NCBI GenBank assembly: GCA_002086835.1
Contig: MVIG01000016.1
Location: 62,001-126,000 of the forward strand
DNA length: 64,000 nucleotides
Reading direction: 5' to 3'
Source: Mycolicibacterium porcinum
GTDB taxonomy: Bacteria; Actinomycetota; Actinomycetes; Mycobacteriales; Mycobacteriaceae
The notes under the pieces were generated by a model, which had not been told where the DNA came from, searched no databases, and was given only the letters and a program-made list of their open reading frames with translations. Below are positions 1 to 7,235 of this stretch, one piece after another. Both the position numbers and the translations under genes were made by a program. Each line of letters starts with the position of its first letter. Positions within the stretch are counted from its first letter, which is position 1.

Positions 1-39
1 CCGAGGGGAGGGCGATCTTGCCGATCGGTGCTGGTTGGC

Positions 40-525
40 TCATTCGCTCTTCCTGGTCAGGGTCGCGGAAAGGTGGTGTTGCAGTGGCTGTCCGACAGCA
101 CCCATCTGCAGGTCATAGGTCAGTTGGTCGCCGGTGACACGGACGGTGCGGGACAGTGCCGCAACGTTTTTGGCCGACGCGGTCAGCCCGATGGTGGTCG
201 CGGCCAGCAACATGTCGATGCGGCCGTCTTCGATGTGCACCGTGCCCTCCTGGATCTCCGTGATCCCGGTCGGATGCGCCAGCACCCATTCGACGCGACC
301 GGGCGCCGGGACCCGGAGGTACCCGGTCTCGGCGTGCAGCGGCCGGCCGTCGTCGCGCGCCTTGGTGCGCTGGCTGTAGGTCAGGAACGGCTTGCCGACG
401 TGACCAAAGGTGATCTCTTCGAGGTACTCGAACGACTCGATCGTCGGATACTCGCCCGCCCCGGGGCCGGCCCAGGTGCCGAGCAGCGGAGCCAGCACGG
501 TCAGGTTCGGATGGAGGTCGGGCAC
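40..525 (-). CDS. Nitrobindin-family heme protein (peroxynitrite isomerase-like)
   Basis: A 161-aa single-domain beta-barrel protein of the nitrobindin (DUF1794/THAP4-like) family. Mycobacterial members bind heme and convert peroxynitrite to nitrate in the cytoplasm. GTWAGPGAG at residues 16-24 fits the family signature GxWxGxG, and the C-terminal LQHHLSATL (His150/151) carries the His expected to ligate the heme iron. The length is close to that of Rv2717c of M. tuberculosis. The start is GTG with no clear ribosome binding site. It lies 21 bp downstream of the SRPBCC gene on the same strand, so it is probably the last gene of the ArsR-led operon. Bases 1-39 beyond its stop hold nothing I can assign. 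Confidence 0.88.
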   Translation of the reverse strand: MPDLHPNLTVLAPLLGTWAGPGAGEYPTIESFEYLEEITFGHVGKPFLTYSQRTKARDDGRPLHAETGYLRVPAPGRVEWVLAHPTGITEIQEGTVHIEDGRIDMLLAATTIGLTASAKNVAALSRTVRVTGDQLTYDLQMGAVGQPLQHHLSATLTRKSE

Positions 526-546
526 ACCGACAGGGTACGGCGCGGC

Positions 547-1182
547 TCAGGTGGCGGTGTAGGCCGCGGCGGTGCGGTCCGCCGCGGCGCGTGCCTGGGT
601 CGGGTCCTCGCCGGCCGCCAGATCCGCCTGGTACCAGAGTTCGCTGGCCGAGGTCATGAACGCGCGGCCCTCGTCGCCGGCCGCCCAGGCCGCGCCCTCA
701 TCGGGCGTGATGCGGTCGCCGCCGCTGAGGTAGCCGGCGAGGCCGAGAAGCGCGGAATCCCAACCGACTCCGACGGCTCCCGGCCCGAACTGCAGCCAGA
801 ACTCGTCGTCGTCGCCGGAGTGCATGATGTGGTCGAGCGTGAAGGTGGCGCGATTCTCGCCCGCGGCCGTGATCGTGACCTCGACCCAGCTGGTCGCTCC
901 CATGGCCTCCCATGTCGTCGTGAAGGTGCGTGGCGGGTCGCAGCTCAGCACCTCGCCGGACGCATTGCCCTCCAGTTGGAATCGGCCGCCGACCTGCAGA
1001 TCGCCGGTGACCGGCAGGAACCAGCGGGGGAGTCGCTCGATACTGGTGCAGGCATCCCACAGGTCGGCGGCGTCGGTGTCGTAGGTCTGGCTGACACTCA
1101 CGACGCGCGCTTCACGGGCCTCGAACGTCGTACGGCCCACGCTGCGGCGCACGGAGTTGAGCTGCTGCTGGACGTCGATCAT
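547..1182 (-). CDS. SRPBCC / AHSA1-family protein
   Basis: A 211-aa START/Bet v1-fold protein (AHSA1-like, polyketide-cyclase superfamily) that probably binds a hydrophobic ligand; the ligand is unknown. The core contains the usual strand pattern with DLWDACTSIERLPRWFLPV near residue 40, followed by the EVLSCDPPRTFTTTWE beta region. The ATG at 1182 was chosen because it overlaps the stop of the ArsR gene as ATGA, which indicates translational coupling. A longer open frame reaching 1293 would run through the regulator. ArsR-SRPBCC pairs are common in actinobacteria, where the regulator usually controls the partner gene. Confidence 0.87.
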   Translation of the reverse strand: MIDVQQQLNSVRRSVGRTTFEAREARVVSVSQTYDTDAADLWDACTSIERLPRWFLPVTGDLQVGGRFQLEGNASGEVLSCDPPRTFTTTWEAMGATSWVEVTITAAGENRATFTLDHIMHSGDDDEFWLQFGPGAVGVGWDSALLGLAGYLSGGDRITPDEGAAWAAGDEGRAFMTSASELWYQADLAAGEDPTQARAAADRTAAAYTAT

Positions 1183-1532
1183 GGGGAGCTCTCCTTGTTC
1201 GTGGTTCTCCGTCGTTCCCGCTTGCCGCGCGCGATCTCGGTCGCCAGGGCATCCAGGTGCGGTGTCCAATTGCGGCGAAACCGCTCCAGCCACTGGTCGA
1301 CCTCACGCAACGGTCCGGTGTCGACGCGGTACAGGCGACGCGTGCCAGCCGCCCGAACGCTGGCGAAACCGTTGTCCCGCAACACCTTGAGATGCTGCGA
1401 TACGGCCGGCTGACTGATGTCGAACTCGGCGCGAATCACCGCTGTGATGGCGCCGGACGACAGCTCGTCGTCCTGGATGAGCTCCAGGATCCGCCTGCGC
1501 ACCGGATCTCCGAGGATGTCGAAGGCGTGCAC
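1179..1532 (-). CDS. ArsR-family transcriptional regulator
   Basis: A 117-aa winged-helix repressor. The HTH is visible as FDISQPAVSQHLKVLRDNGF near residues 38-57, followed by a wing containing RRLYRV. There are no paired cysteines of the classical metal-sensing type, so it probably does not sense arsenic. The start is GTG at 1532, supported by a leaderless promoter: -10 TAATCT at 1539-1544 on this strand lies 6 nt before the start. A perfect 12-bp palindrome at 1554-1565 lies just upstream and is the likely autoregulatory operator. It is the first gene of the operon with the SRPBCC and nitrobindin genes. Confidence 0.9.
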   Translation of the reverse strand: MHAFDILGDPVRRRILELIQDDELSSGAITAVIRAEFDISQPAVSQHLKVLRDNGFASVRAAGTRRLYRVDTGPLREVDQWLERFRRNWTPHLDALATEIARGKRERRRTTNKESSP

Positions 1533-1553
1533 GGCACCAGATTAAAAGCTGTT

Positions 1554-1565
1554 ACTTATATAAGT
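1554..1565. promoter_or_regulatory. Palindromic candidate ArsR operator
   Basis: ACTTATATAAGT is a perfect 12-bp palindrome, unusually AT-rich for this genome. It sits about 20 bp upstream of the arsR start and just upstream of its -10 box (1539-1544), and overlaps the last base of the convergently adjacent methyltransferase gene. The placement suits steric repression of arsR. Confidence 0.6.
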
Positions 1566-2218
1566 CAAGGGTGATGATCGATGTCGCCGGCGTGCGCGAT
1601 GACCATGGCCTGGGCCGTGGGTTCATCCAGCTGCGCCTGCCGCGCCCGTTTGGTCGTGGCGTACACGGTGAAGCCCGCTACCTCCAGGGCGTCGCACACC
1701 GCGGCGGTGTCGTGACGCAGGAAGGTCAGCGTCACGTCCCGGCCGAAGGCGTGGTCATAGACCGCCGTCGCGCCATCGGTCTGGAAACCCAGCAGCAACC
1801 AGCCCGGATCCGCCAGGACCCGGCGGTACTCGGCGAACAGCTCCGGCAGTGCGTCGGCCGGTGTGTGGATGATCGAGTACCACGCGCACACCGCGTCGAA
1901 GGTCCCCGCCGCGAACGGCAGGTCGAACATGTCGGCGGTCTGAAACCGCACGCCCGGCGAACCCTGGCTGGCCAGGGCAATCATCGCCGCGGAGCCGTCG
2001 ACGCCCTCGGTACTGAGCCCACAGGAAGCCAACTCGGCGGCGGCTTCGCCGGGCCCGCACCCCACGTCGAGGGCCCGAGTGCCGCCGGACCGCACCGCCA
2101 GGTCCGCGAAGGACCGCAGAATCGCGCGATCGAAGGGCCGGGATTCGAACTCGCCGGCGAACGTCCGGGCGTACTCACCGGCGATCATGTCGTATTGCTC
2201 GTATGCCCGGCCGCCCAC
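1565..2218 (-). CDS. Class I SAM-dependent methyltransferase
   Basis: A 217-aa methyltransferase of the Methyltransf_11/25 type. Motif I is ALDVGCGPGEAA (residues 49-60). The acidic loop after motif I is GVDGSAAMI, and the motif-II region FDAVCAWYSIIH follows. The substrate cannot be inferred. The start is GTG at 2218; a leaderless -10 box TAGAGT (complement of 2226-2231) lies 7 nt upstream. It ends exactly where the arsR operator begins and is transcribed divergently from the membrane protein at 2280. Confidence 0.85.
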   Translation of the reverse strand: MGGRAYEQYDMIAGEYARTFAGEFESRPFDRAILRSFADLAVRSGGTRALDVGCGPGEAAAELASCGLSTEGVDGSAAMIALASQGSPGVRFQTADMFDLPFAAGTFDAVCAWYSIIHTPADALPELFAEYRRVLADPGWLLLGFQTDGATAVYDHAFGRDVTLTFLRHDTAAVCDALEVAGFTVYATTKRARQAQLDEPTAQAMVIAHAGDIDHHP

Positions 2219-2225
2219 GGCGCCA

Positions 2226-2272
2226 ACTCTAGGGCGCGACGCCGGAAGCCCAGCTCAGGCGCACGGTAAGGT
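2226..2272. promoter_or_regulatory. Divergent leaderless promoters
   Basis: Two -10 hexamers lie back to back. TAGAGT on the minus strand (2226-2231) is 7 nt before the methyltransferase GTG. TAAGGT on the plus strand (2267-2272) is 7 nt before the membrane-protein GTG at 2280. Both spacings predict transcripts that begin at the start codon. Confidence 0.55.
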
Positions 2273-2279
2273 TCCGCGG

Positions 2280-2822
2280 GTGAGCACGTCAGCCAAGCAC
2301 GCCGCGCGCCTGCGCGGCGGTCTGGTCGGTGCGTTCTCGGGACTGACGGCAACGGTCGCGCACACCGCGGCCGGCGGCATGGCCCCGACGAGCAGCCCGC
2401 TGATCGTGTTGTTGTTGCTGTGCGCGGCACTCGGCGCGGCCGTCGGCGGGCTGCACCCGCAGACACGCTCGGCCAAGACCGGTCTGCTGGTCGCCGGACT
2501 TGGCGCCGGGCAGCTCCTCGGTCACTTCGCCCTGGCCATGGCCGGCGGACACCATCACGGGTCGTCACTTCTCAGCGCTCCCATGGCCGGGATGCACGCC
2601 GCCGCGGCGGTGGGCCTCGGTCTGATGATCGGCGTGGCCGAGTATCTGTTCGTCGTCTGCGCCTCGGTGCTGACCTGGTTGCGGATCTTCACCGCCGCCC
2701 GGATCCACCCGTTGGTGCGCGAACTCTGGTGGCCGTCGAATGTGGTTGTGGCGCGGCCGGTTCTGCTTCGTACCGGCCTGGGGATGCGGGCGCCGCCGGC
2801 GGTGCCCGGTCTGGGCTTCTGA
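2280..2822 (+). CDS. Polytopic membrane protein with His-rich loop
   Basis: A 180-aa, roughly 5-TM protein that I do not recognise as a named family. It has hydrophobic helices around residues 20-40, 42-62 and 68-88, then a GGHHHG loop followed by PMAGMH and further helices. The GTG at 2280 is preferred because TAAGGT lies 7 nt upstream and the N-terminus before it is not protein-like. The gene is followed 98 bp later, on the same strand, by a PepSY protein that also has a His-rich loop. Together they suggest a metal-related pair (copper or iron), but this is inference from composition and context only. Confidence 0.7.
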   Translation: MSTSAKHAARLRGGLVGAFSGLTATVAHTAAGGMAPTSSPLIVLLLLCAALGAAVGGLHPQTRSAKTGLLVAGLGAGQLLGHFALAMAGGHHHGSSLLSAPMAGMHAAAAVGLGLMIGVAEYLFVVCASVLTWLRIFTAARIHPLVRELWWPSNVVVARPVLLRTGLGMRAPPAVPGLGF

Positions 2823-2841
2823 CGCCCACTTCTTCATCCTG

Positions 2842-2862
2842 AGCCCGTCCGACTGACGGGCT
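2842..2862 (+). terminator. 8-bp hairpin downstream of the membrane gene
   Basis: AGCCCGTC (2842-2849) pairs perfectly with GACGGGCT (2855-2862) around a 5-nt loop, 20 bp after the stop codon at 2822. There is no U-run, as is usual for mycobacterial terminators. It may attenuate transcription into the PepSY gene rather than end it fully. Confidence 0.45.
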
Positions 2863-2920
2863 GTCACCTGTTTGTGCGCTCGCGCACCTTCCCCACAGTT
2901 CTTTTCCGCGAAGGCATTTC

Positions 2921-4330
2921 ATGACCATCACCCCTGACGATCAACTGCGTGAGGAATCCCCTCCGCCCGCCAGAACCCACTCCATCCGCCCTCTTCTGGT
3001 GCGGCTGCACTTCTACGCCGGCGTGTTCGTCGGCCCGTTCATCCTGATCGCAGCCGTCACCGGACTGCTCTACGCGCTGATCCCGCAGATCGACACGTTC
3101 GTCTACCGCCATGAGCTGACCGTCGAGCACGTCGGGACCGAGCGCCTGCCGCTGGCCGAACAGCTCGCCGCCGCCCGCCACGCGCATCCCGAAGGCACCG
3201 TGGAGAGCATCCGCCCGCCCGCGGCCGCCGACGAGACCACGCAGATCAGGCTGCTGGTGGGGCCCGAATTCAAGGACGTTCCACCGGACTACTCGCGGAC
3301 TGTGTTCGTCGATCCCTACACCGGTGCGGTGCGCGGGGCGCTCACCACTTACGGGCAGTGGATGCCGGCGCGGGCCTGGTTCGACGAGTTGCACCGCAAC
3401 CTGCACCTCGGAGCCTTCGGCCGCAACTACAGCGAGCTGGCGGCCAGCTGGATGTGGGTGATCGCCCTGGCCGGGCTCGCCCTGTGGATCATGCGACGCC
3501 GGGAGAACCGGACGATGCGCGATCTGGTGCTGCCGGACCGGACGAGCTCGGGTCGCCGACGCACGCTGTCCTGGCACGGCGCGGTGGGGGTGTGGACCAT
3601 CGCGGTGCTGTTGGCGTTGTCGGTGTCGGGTATCACCTGGTCCCGGTATGCGGGGGAGACCGTCAACGGCATCCAGGCGCAGCTGAACACGACGGCACCG
3701 GGCGTGGACACCGCCCTGTCCGGTACCGGCCCGGCCGCCGCACACCACGGTGGCCACGGCGGCCGGTCCGAGCTGCGCGGCGCCGACACCGTACTGCGTA
3801 CGGCCGAGCAGGCCGGGCTGCGCGGCCCGATGTGGATGTACCCGCCGACCGAAGCCGGTCAAGCCTGGAAAGTAGCTGAGCGCAAACGTGATTGGCCGAC
3901 CCGTGCCGACGAGATCGCGGTCGACCCCGAAACCGGCGCGGTGACCGACCGGGTGAACTTCGCGCAGTGGCCGTTTCTGGCCAAGCTCACCGACTGGACG
4001 ATCGATGCCCACATGGGCCTGTTGTTCGGGATTGTGAACCAGATCGTGTTGGCGCTGACCATGGTTGGGCTGATCACCGTGATCGTGCGCGGCTACCGGA
4101 TGTGGTGGCAGCGCAGGCCCACCCGCGGTTCGGTTTGGGCGCTGGGGCGCGCGCCGCTACGTGGCGCGCTGAGCCAGTTGCCGCCATGGGGCAGCGTGGC
4201 CGTCATCGTTGTCGCCGCCGTCATCGGCTGGGCCCTGCCGTTGTTCGGGTTGAGCCTGGTGGCGTTCCTGCTGGTGGATGTCGCGCTGGCGTGGTGGAAA
4301 GGGAGGATCAGGCCACCGGGCGCAGCGTGA
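2921..4330 (+). CDS. PepSY-associated TM protein
   Basis: A 469-aa inner-membrane protein of the PepSY_TM family, which includes putative reductases and proteins linked to iron or copper uptake. The N-terminal helix region FYAGVFVGPFILIAAVTGLLYAL (about residues 30-53) is typical of the family. Two PepSY-like periplasmic segments flank further helices. A His-rich stretch AAHHGGHGG lies near residue 273. The C-terminal third has three to four helices. The start has a good GAAGG site 6 nt before the ATG. It overlaps the convergent LuxR gene by 23 bp at the 3' end. The function is probably metal- or heme-related; the substrate is not determinable. Confidence 0.85.
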   Translation: MTITPDDQLREESPPPARTHSIRPLLVRLHFYAGVFVGPFILIAAVTGLLYALIPQIDTFVYRHELTVEHVGTERLPLAEQLAAARHAHPEGTVESIRPPAAADETTQIRLLVGPEFKDVPPDYSRTVFVDPYTGAVRGALTTYGQWMPARAWFDELHRNLHLGAFGRNYSELAASWMWVIALAGLALWIMRRRENRTMRDLVLPDRTSSGRRRTLSWHGAVGVWTIAVLLALSVSGITWSRYAGETVNGIQAQLNTTAPGVDTALSGTGPAAAHHGGHGGRSELRGADTVLRTAEQAGLRGPMWMYPPTEAGQAWKVAERKRDWPTRADEIAVDPETGAVTDRVNFAQWPFLAKLTDWTIDAHMGLLFGIVNQIVLALTMVGLITVIVRGYRMWWQRRPTRGSVWALGRAPLRGALSQLPPWGSVAVIVVAAVIGWALPLFGLSLVAFLLVDVALAWWKGRIRPPGAA

Positions 4331-5408
4331 GCAGCAGGCGCACCAGTTCCACCTGGCGGTGAGTGTCGGTCTTGTCGAATACCCGGTGCAGATGAGTGCG
4401 CACCGTGGTGATCGATATCGAGAGGTCCTCGGCGATCTGTTTGGGGTCGGCACCGTGGGCGACCCGCAGCGCGATGTCGGCCTCGGTGCGCGTCAGGTGA
4501 TATAGGCGGTGCAGAAGTGCCGTGCTGGGTTCGGGTTCATGGGCGGGGTCGACCAGCACCACCAGCGCCCGACGCCGGTCCGGCTCCTCGAGGCGGTGCA
4601 GCGGAAGGATGTGCAGGATGAACGGTCTTGTGTCCGAGGGTCTTTGGACCGTGAACGAGTAGCCGCCGCGAACGTTGTCGGCGGTGCCGGTCAGCGCTGA
4701 GTTGAGTGCGCGGTTCAGAATCCGGTTGGTCGTCGCGCCGGCCGCTGTGAGGCGACCTGCGGTGACCTGGAGTCCGTCCGCGCTGCGCAGGGCCTTCTCG
4801 GCGGCCGCGTTGAGGTTGAGCACCTGCCCGTTCGGTCCCACCACGACGATGCCGTGGTCCACCGAATCCAGCGCGGCGTGCAGGTCGGCGTCCTCGTGGG
4901 CGAAGTCGTCGAGAGCGCCCTGGGCCCGCAGCGCCTGTTGCAGATGGGGGACCAGCCCGCCGATCTGCCGGATCCGCTCCCTGGTACCGAACGGCTCGGT
5001 GGTGTCGGCGGAGTGCAGCAGGAAGCACACGGGGTGCGAGCCTCGGGACAGCCGGATGAACAGGCCGTCCTCCAATCCGTTGGGATGCAACCAGTCGGTG
5101 TAGAACTCGGTGTGCCGAATCGGGTTGACCAGCTCGGTTCCCGTGCGGACGGTGCCCACCGCCCCCGCTTCCACGGCAGCCATCGGGGAGTCGAGCCGGT
5201 GGTAGTAGGCGGCATAGCCGGCGGCCGCGCCGGCCGGGAGGATCGAGTTCTGGATCGACCAGACCGACTTGTCTGCGGTGAGCAGTGCGCCCCCGTTGCC
5301 GCCGATGGTGCGTTGGATGTCGCGGATGGTGGACTCCCAGTGCTGGGGAGCGATTGCGGCAGCGTAGATGCCGGCTACCAGGCGCGAGAATCCTTCGACC
5401 GTGAACAT
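4308..5408 (-). CDS. LuxR-family transcriptional regulator with PAS-like domain
   Basis: A 366-aa regulator. The C-terminal LuxR/GerE HTH lies around residues 300-360, with LSISITTVRTHLHRVFDKTD as recognition region. A PAS-like segment lies around residues 175-215 (VDHGIVVVGPNGQVLNLNAAA). The N-terminal 150 residues resemble a GAF/autoinducer-type sensor but I cannot name a ligand. There is no receiver domain, so it is not a two-component response regulator. The start ATG at 5408 has only a weak upstream site. It is convergent with the PepSY gene and not in an operon. Targets are unknown. Confidence 0.82.
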   Translation of the reverse strand: MFTVEGFSRLVAGIYAAAIAPQHWESTIRDIQRTIGGNGGALLTADKSVWSIQNSILPAGAAAGYAAYYHRLDSPMAAVEAGAVGTVRTGTELVNPIRHTEFYTDWLHPNGLEDGLFIRLSRGSHPVCFLLHSADTTEPFGTRERIRQIGGLVPHLQQALRAQGALDDFAHEDADLHAALDSVDHGIVVVGPNGQVLNLNAAAEKALRSADGLQVTAGRLTAAGATTNRILNRALNSALTGTADNVRGGYSFTVQRPSDTRPFILHILPLHRLEEPDRRRALVVLVDPAHEPEPSTALLHRLYHLTRTEADIALRVAHGADPKQIAEDLSISITTVRTHLHRVFDKTDTHRQVELVRLLLTLRPVA

Positions 5409-5638
5409 GCCACGGGCCCCGATTCGTTCATAGGCGGATACATCGGCAGTCGGTGTTTCGGTAGATAGCTGTCGGACCTCGTCGGTGCTGATGGGTCCAG
5501 GCTTCTGAGTAAACCACAGTCAATATCAACCGGATGGAGGACGTCTGGGCGCCATCGGGATGGTTCTCTGCGGGTATGAAAGGCGTCGGCTGCTGATGGC
5601 CAGGGTGCCGACAAGGGAGCTAGCAAAGGGGGATTCGA
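5409..5638. other. Intergenic region with no assigned gene
   Basis: This stretch precedes the LuxR gene (transcribed leftwards) and the small ORF at 5639 (transcribed rightwards). It must hold both promoters, but I see no confident -35/-10 pair, no strong inverted repeat and no further protein-like frame. Confidence 0.4.
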
Positions 5639-5797
5639 ATGTTCGCAATCGCGTCACCACGATCTAATGAGGTTGCCCGCCGATCGTGGCGACTGCCGAT
5701 CGACGGCCACGACCACGGCCGCCATCCGTTCGAGTGCGCATCGCGGTTGATCTATTTCGAGTGGTCGGAGATGGCGCGCGAAATGGACCGGCTCTGA
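5639..5797 (+). CDS. Candidate small protein (52 aa)
   Basis: ATG at 5639 opens a 52-codon frame ending in TGA at 5795-5797. It is preceded by an unusually strong Shine-Dalgarno, AAAGGGGG at 5625-5632, 6 nt from the start. The product begins MFAIASPRSNEV and ends SEMAREMDRL. It is basic in the middle (REVARRSWR-type residues) with a His/Asp-rich IDGHDHGRHP segment and an aromatic LIYFEW motif. There is no signal peptide or TM helix. No family is recognised. Support is the ribosome binding site plus an otherwise empty interval. It could still be a chance frame. Confidence 0.45.
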   Translation: MFAIASPRSNEVARRSWRLPIDGHDHGRHPFECASRLIYFEWSEMAREMDRL

Positions 5798-5847
5798 GCT
5801 GACGGTTGCCCTGCACAGAGGGCACAGTGCTGATCTACTCTCGCGGT

Positions 5848-6516
5848 ATGACCGATCACGACAAAGCCGCGGCGCGGCGCGAAATTGCCGACGCTCTGCT
5901 CAACGCCCTCAACCGGCGCCACGAGGTGCTCGACGTGATCGTGGATGCCGACGACCGCGCGGCGGCCGTCGAGGCCGTTGCCCAGCTTCTCGGCACCTCG
6001 CACGCGGCGTCGGAGGCAGTGGTGGGGCTGTCGTTCGCACAGATCACCAAGGATTCGCGCAAGGCGATCGCTGCCGAACTCGACGACCTGAACAGCCAGC
6101 TCAGCTTCACGGTGACCGAGCGTCCGGCCGCCTCGGGCGAATCGCTGGAGTTGCGGGCGTTCAGCGCCGATACGGACCGCGACATCTTCGTCGCCAGGAC
6201 CACCGACGTGGGCGCCAGCGGTGACGGGTCGGGCGCGCCGGCAGCCGACGTCGACGACGAGATCCGCGCGGCCCTGCGCCGGGTGGACGCCGAAGAGGCC
6301 GCCTGGTTCGTGGCGCTGGAGGGCGACCAGAAGGTCGGGATGGTGTTCGGCGAGCTGACCCACGGTGAGGTCAATGTCCGAATCTGGATTCACCCGGACT
6401 TCCGCAAGCGCGGCTACGGCACCGCGGCCCTGCGCAAGTGTCGCTCGGAGATGGCGACGTACTTCCCGGCCGTGCCGATGGTGGTGCGGGCACCGGGCGC
6501 CGTTCCCGGCGCGTAA
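5848..6516 (+). CDS. GyrA-tower-like domain fused to GNAT acetyltransferase
   Basis: A 222-aa protein with two parts. Residues 10-86 (ADALLNALNRRHEVLDVI through LSFAQITKDSRKAIAAEL) follow the helical pattern of the DNA gyrase A / topoisomerase IV coiled-coil tower. Residues 150-210 form a GNAT-like domain with the acetyl-CoA pyrophosphate loop RKRGYGTAA at 186-194. The ATG at 5848 is 6 nt after a -10 box TACTCT (5836-5841), so the gene is probably leaderless. A small-molecule or protein acetyltransferase is likely, but the substrate is unknown. The C-terminus is short for a full GNAT fold, so activity is uncertain. It is convergent with the TetR at 6527. Confidence 0.75.
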   Translation: MTDHDKAAARREIADALLNALNRRHEVLDVIVDADDRAAAVEAVAQLLGTSHAASEAVVGLSFAQITKDSRKAIAAELDDLNSQLSFTVTERPAASGESLELRAFSADTDRDIFVARTTDVGASGDGSGAPAADVDDEIRAALRRVDAEEAAWFVALEGDQKVGMVFGELTHGEVNVRIWIHPDFRKRGYGTAALRKCRSEMATYFPAVPMVVRAPGAVPGA

Positions 6517-6526
6517 CCCGAGCGTC

Positions 6527-7123
6527 TCAGGTGGCGGTCTGCGTGGGCAGGCTCGCCACGATCAGGCGGGCCAGGTGTTCGGCTCGCCGCCTGGAGTAGT
6601 TCTGTCCCTCCGACAGGATCGGATAGACGACGCCGCCGAGCAGCGCGTCGGCAGCCGCTGACGCCAGATCTGCATCGATGTGCTCGGCCAGCAGCCGGTT
6701 GCGCGCCGACTCGACCAGCGGCCGGCTGAAACCCGCGCGCAGCCGCGCCGCGGTGTCCTCGTGTTCGAGCGAGGCCGCCGTCAGGATGCGCAGCATCGCG
6801 TTGCCCCGCTTGGTGGTGAGTGCAGCAGCCAGTGTTCCGGCCCAGGACACCAGGTCGGCGGTGACGTCGTCGGTGTGCGGCATGGTGGCGAGGATCTTGT
6901 CCGCGTCCTCCAGCAGCACATCGGCGACCAGCGCGGGCCGGCTGGGCCACCAGCGGTAGATGGTCTGCTTGCCGACTCCGGCGCGGGCGGCCACGGCCTC
7001 GATGCTCAGCCCGTCGAAACCCCGGTCCAGCAGCAGCGCGCGGGTGGCCTCGATGATGGCCACCCGCGACCTCTCGCTGCGCCGCCGCGGAGGCGAGGCC
7101 TCGGTAGTCGGTGTCGTCGGCAT
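6527..7123 (-). CDS. TetR-family repressor
   Basis: A 198-aa TetR protein. The N-terminal HTH spans residues 17-64, with [22 protein letters not shown] giving helices 2-3. The C-terminal half is the variable ligand-binding domain. It is divergent from the epimerase operon at 7236 with 112 bp between them. The intergenic gap contains a 19-bp inverted repeat at 7187-7205 that is the obvious operator. It therefore probably represses the epimerase/ACAD/thiolase operon and itself, with an acyl-CoA-like inducer as the simplest guess. Confidence 0.9.
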   Translation of the reverse strand: MPTTPTTEASPPRRRSERSRVAIIEATRALLLDRGFDGLSIEAVAARAGVGKQTIYRWWPSRPALVADVLLEDADKILATMPHTDDVTADLVSWAGTLAAALTTKRGNAMLRILTAASLEHEDTAARLRAGFSRPLVESARNRLLAEHIDADLASAAADALLGGVVYPILSEGQNYSRRRAEHLARLIVASLPTQTAT

Positions 7124-7186
7124 GTCCTGGTCGGTCCTTTGCAGGGATCTTTACACGGAAAGCTACCCGCCGTAGTCTCCCACAAG

Positions 7187-7205
7187 ACGAGACGTAGCGT
7201 CTCGT
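7187..7205. promoter_or_regulatory. TetR operator candidate (inverted repeat)
   Basis: ACGAGACG - TAG - CGTCTCGT is a perfect inverted repeat of 8-bp arms with a 3-bp centre, between the divergent TetR gene (6527-7123) and the epimerase gene (7236). An additional GTCTC half-site lies at about 7175-7179. Confidence 0.75.
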
Positions 7206-7235
7206 GAATACCGGAGAATACGAACGCAAGGGCGC

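Noticed and set aside
28..1413. A 461-codon plus-strand open frame opposite nitrobindin, SRPBCC and ArsR
   Set aside because: Antisense to three well-supported genes; Arg/Gly-rich translation with no domain pattern, expected in GC-rich DNA.
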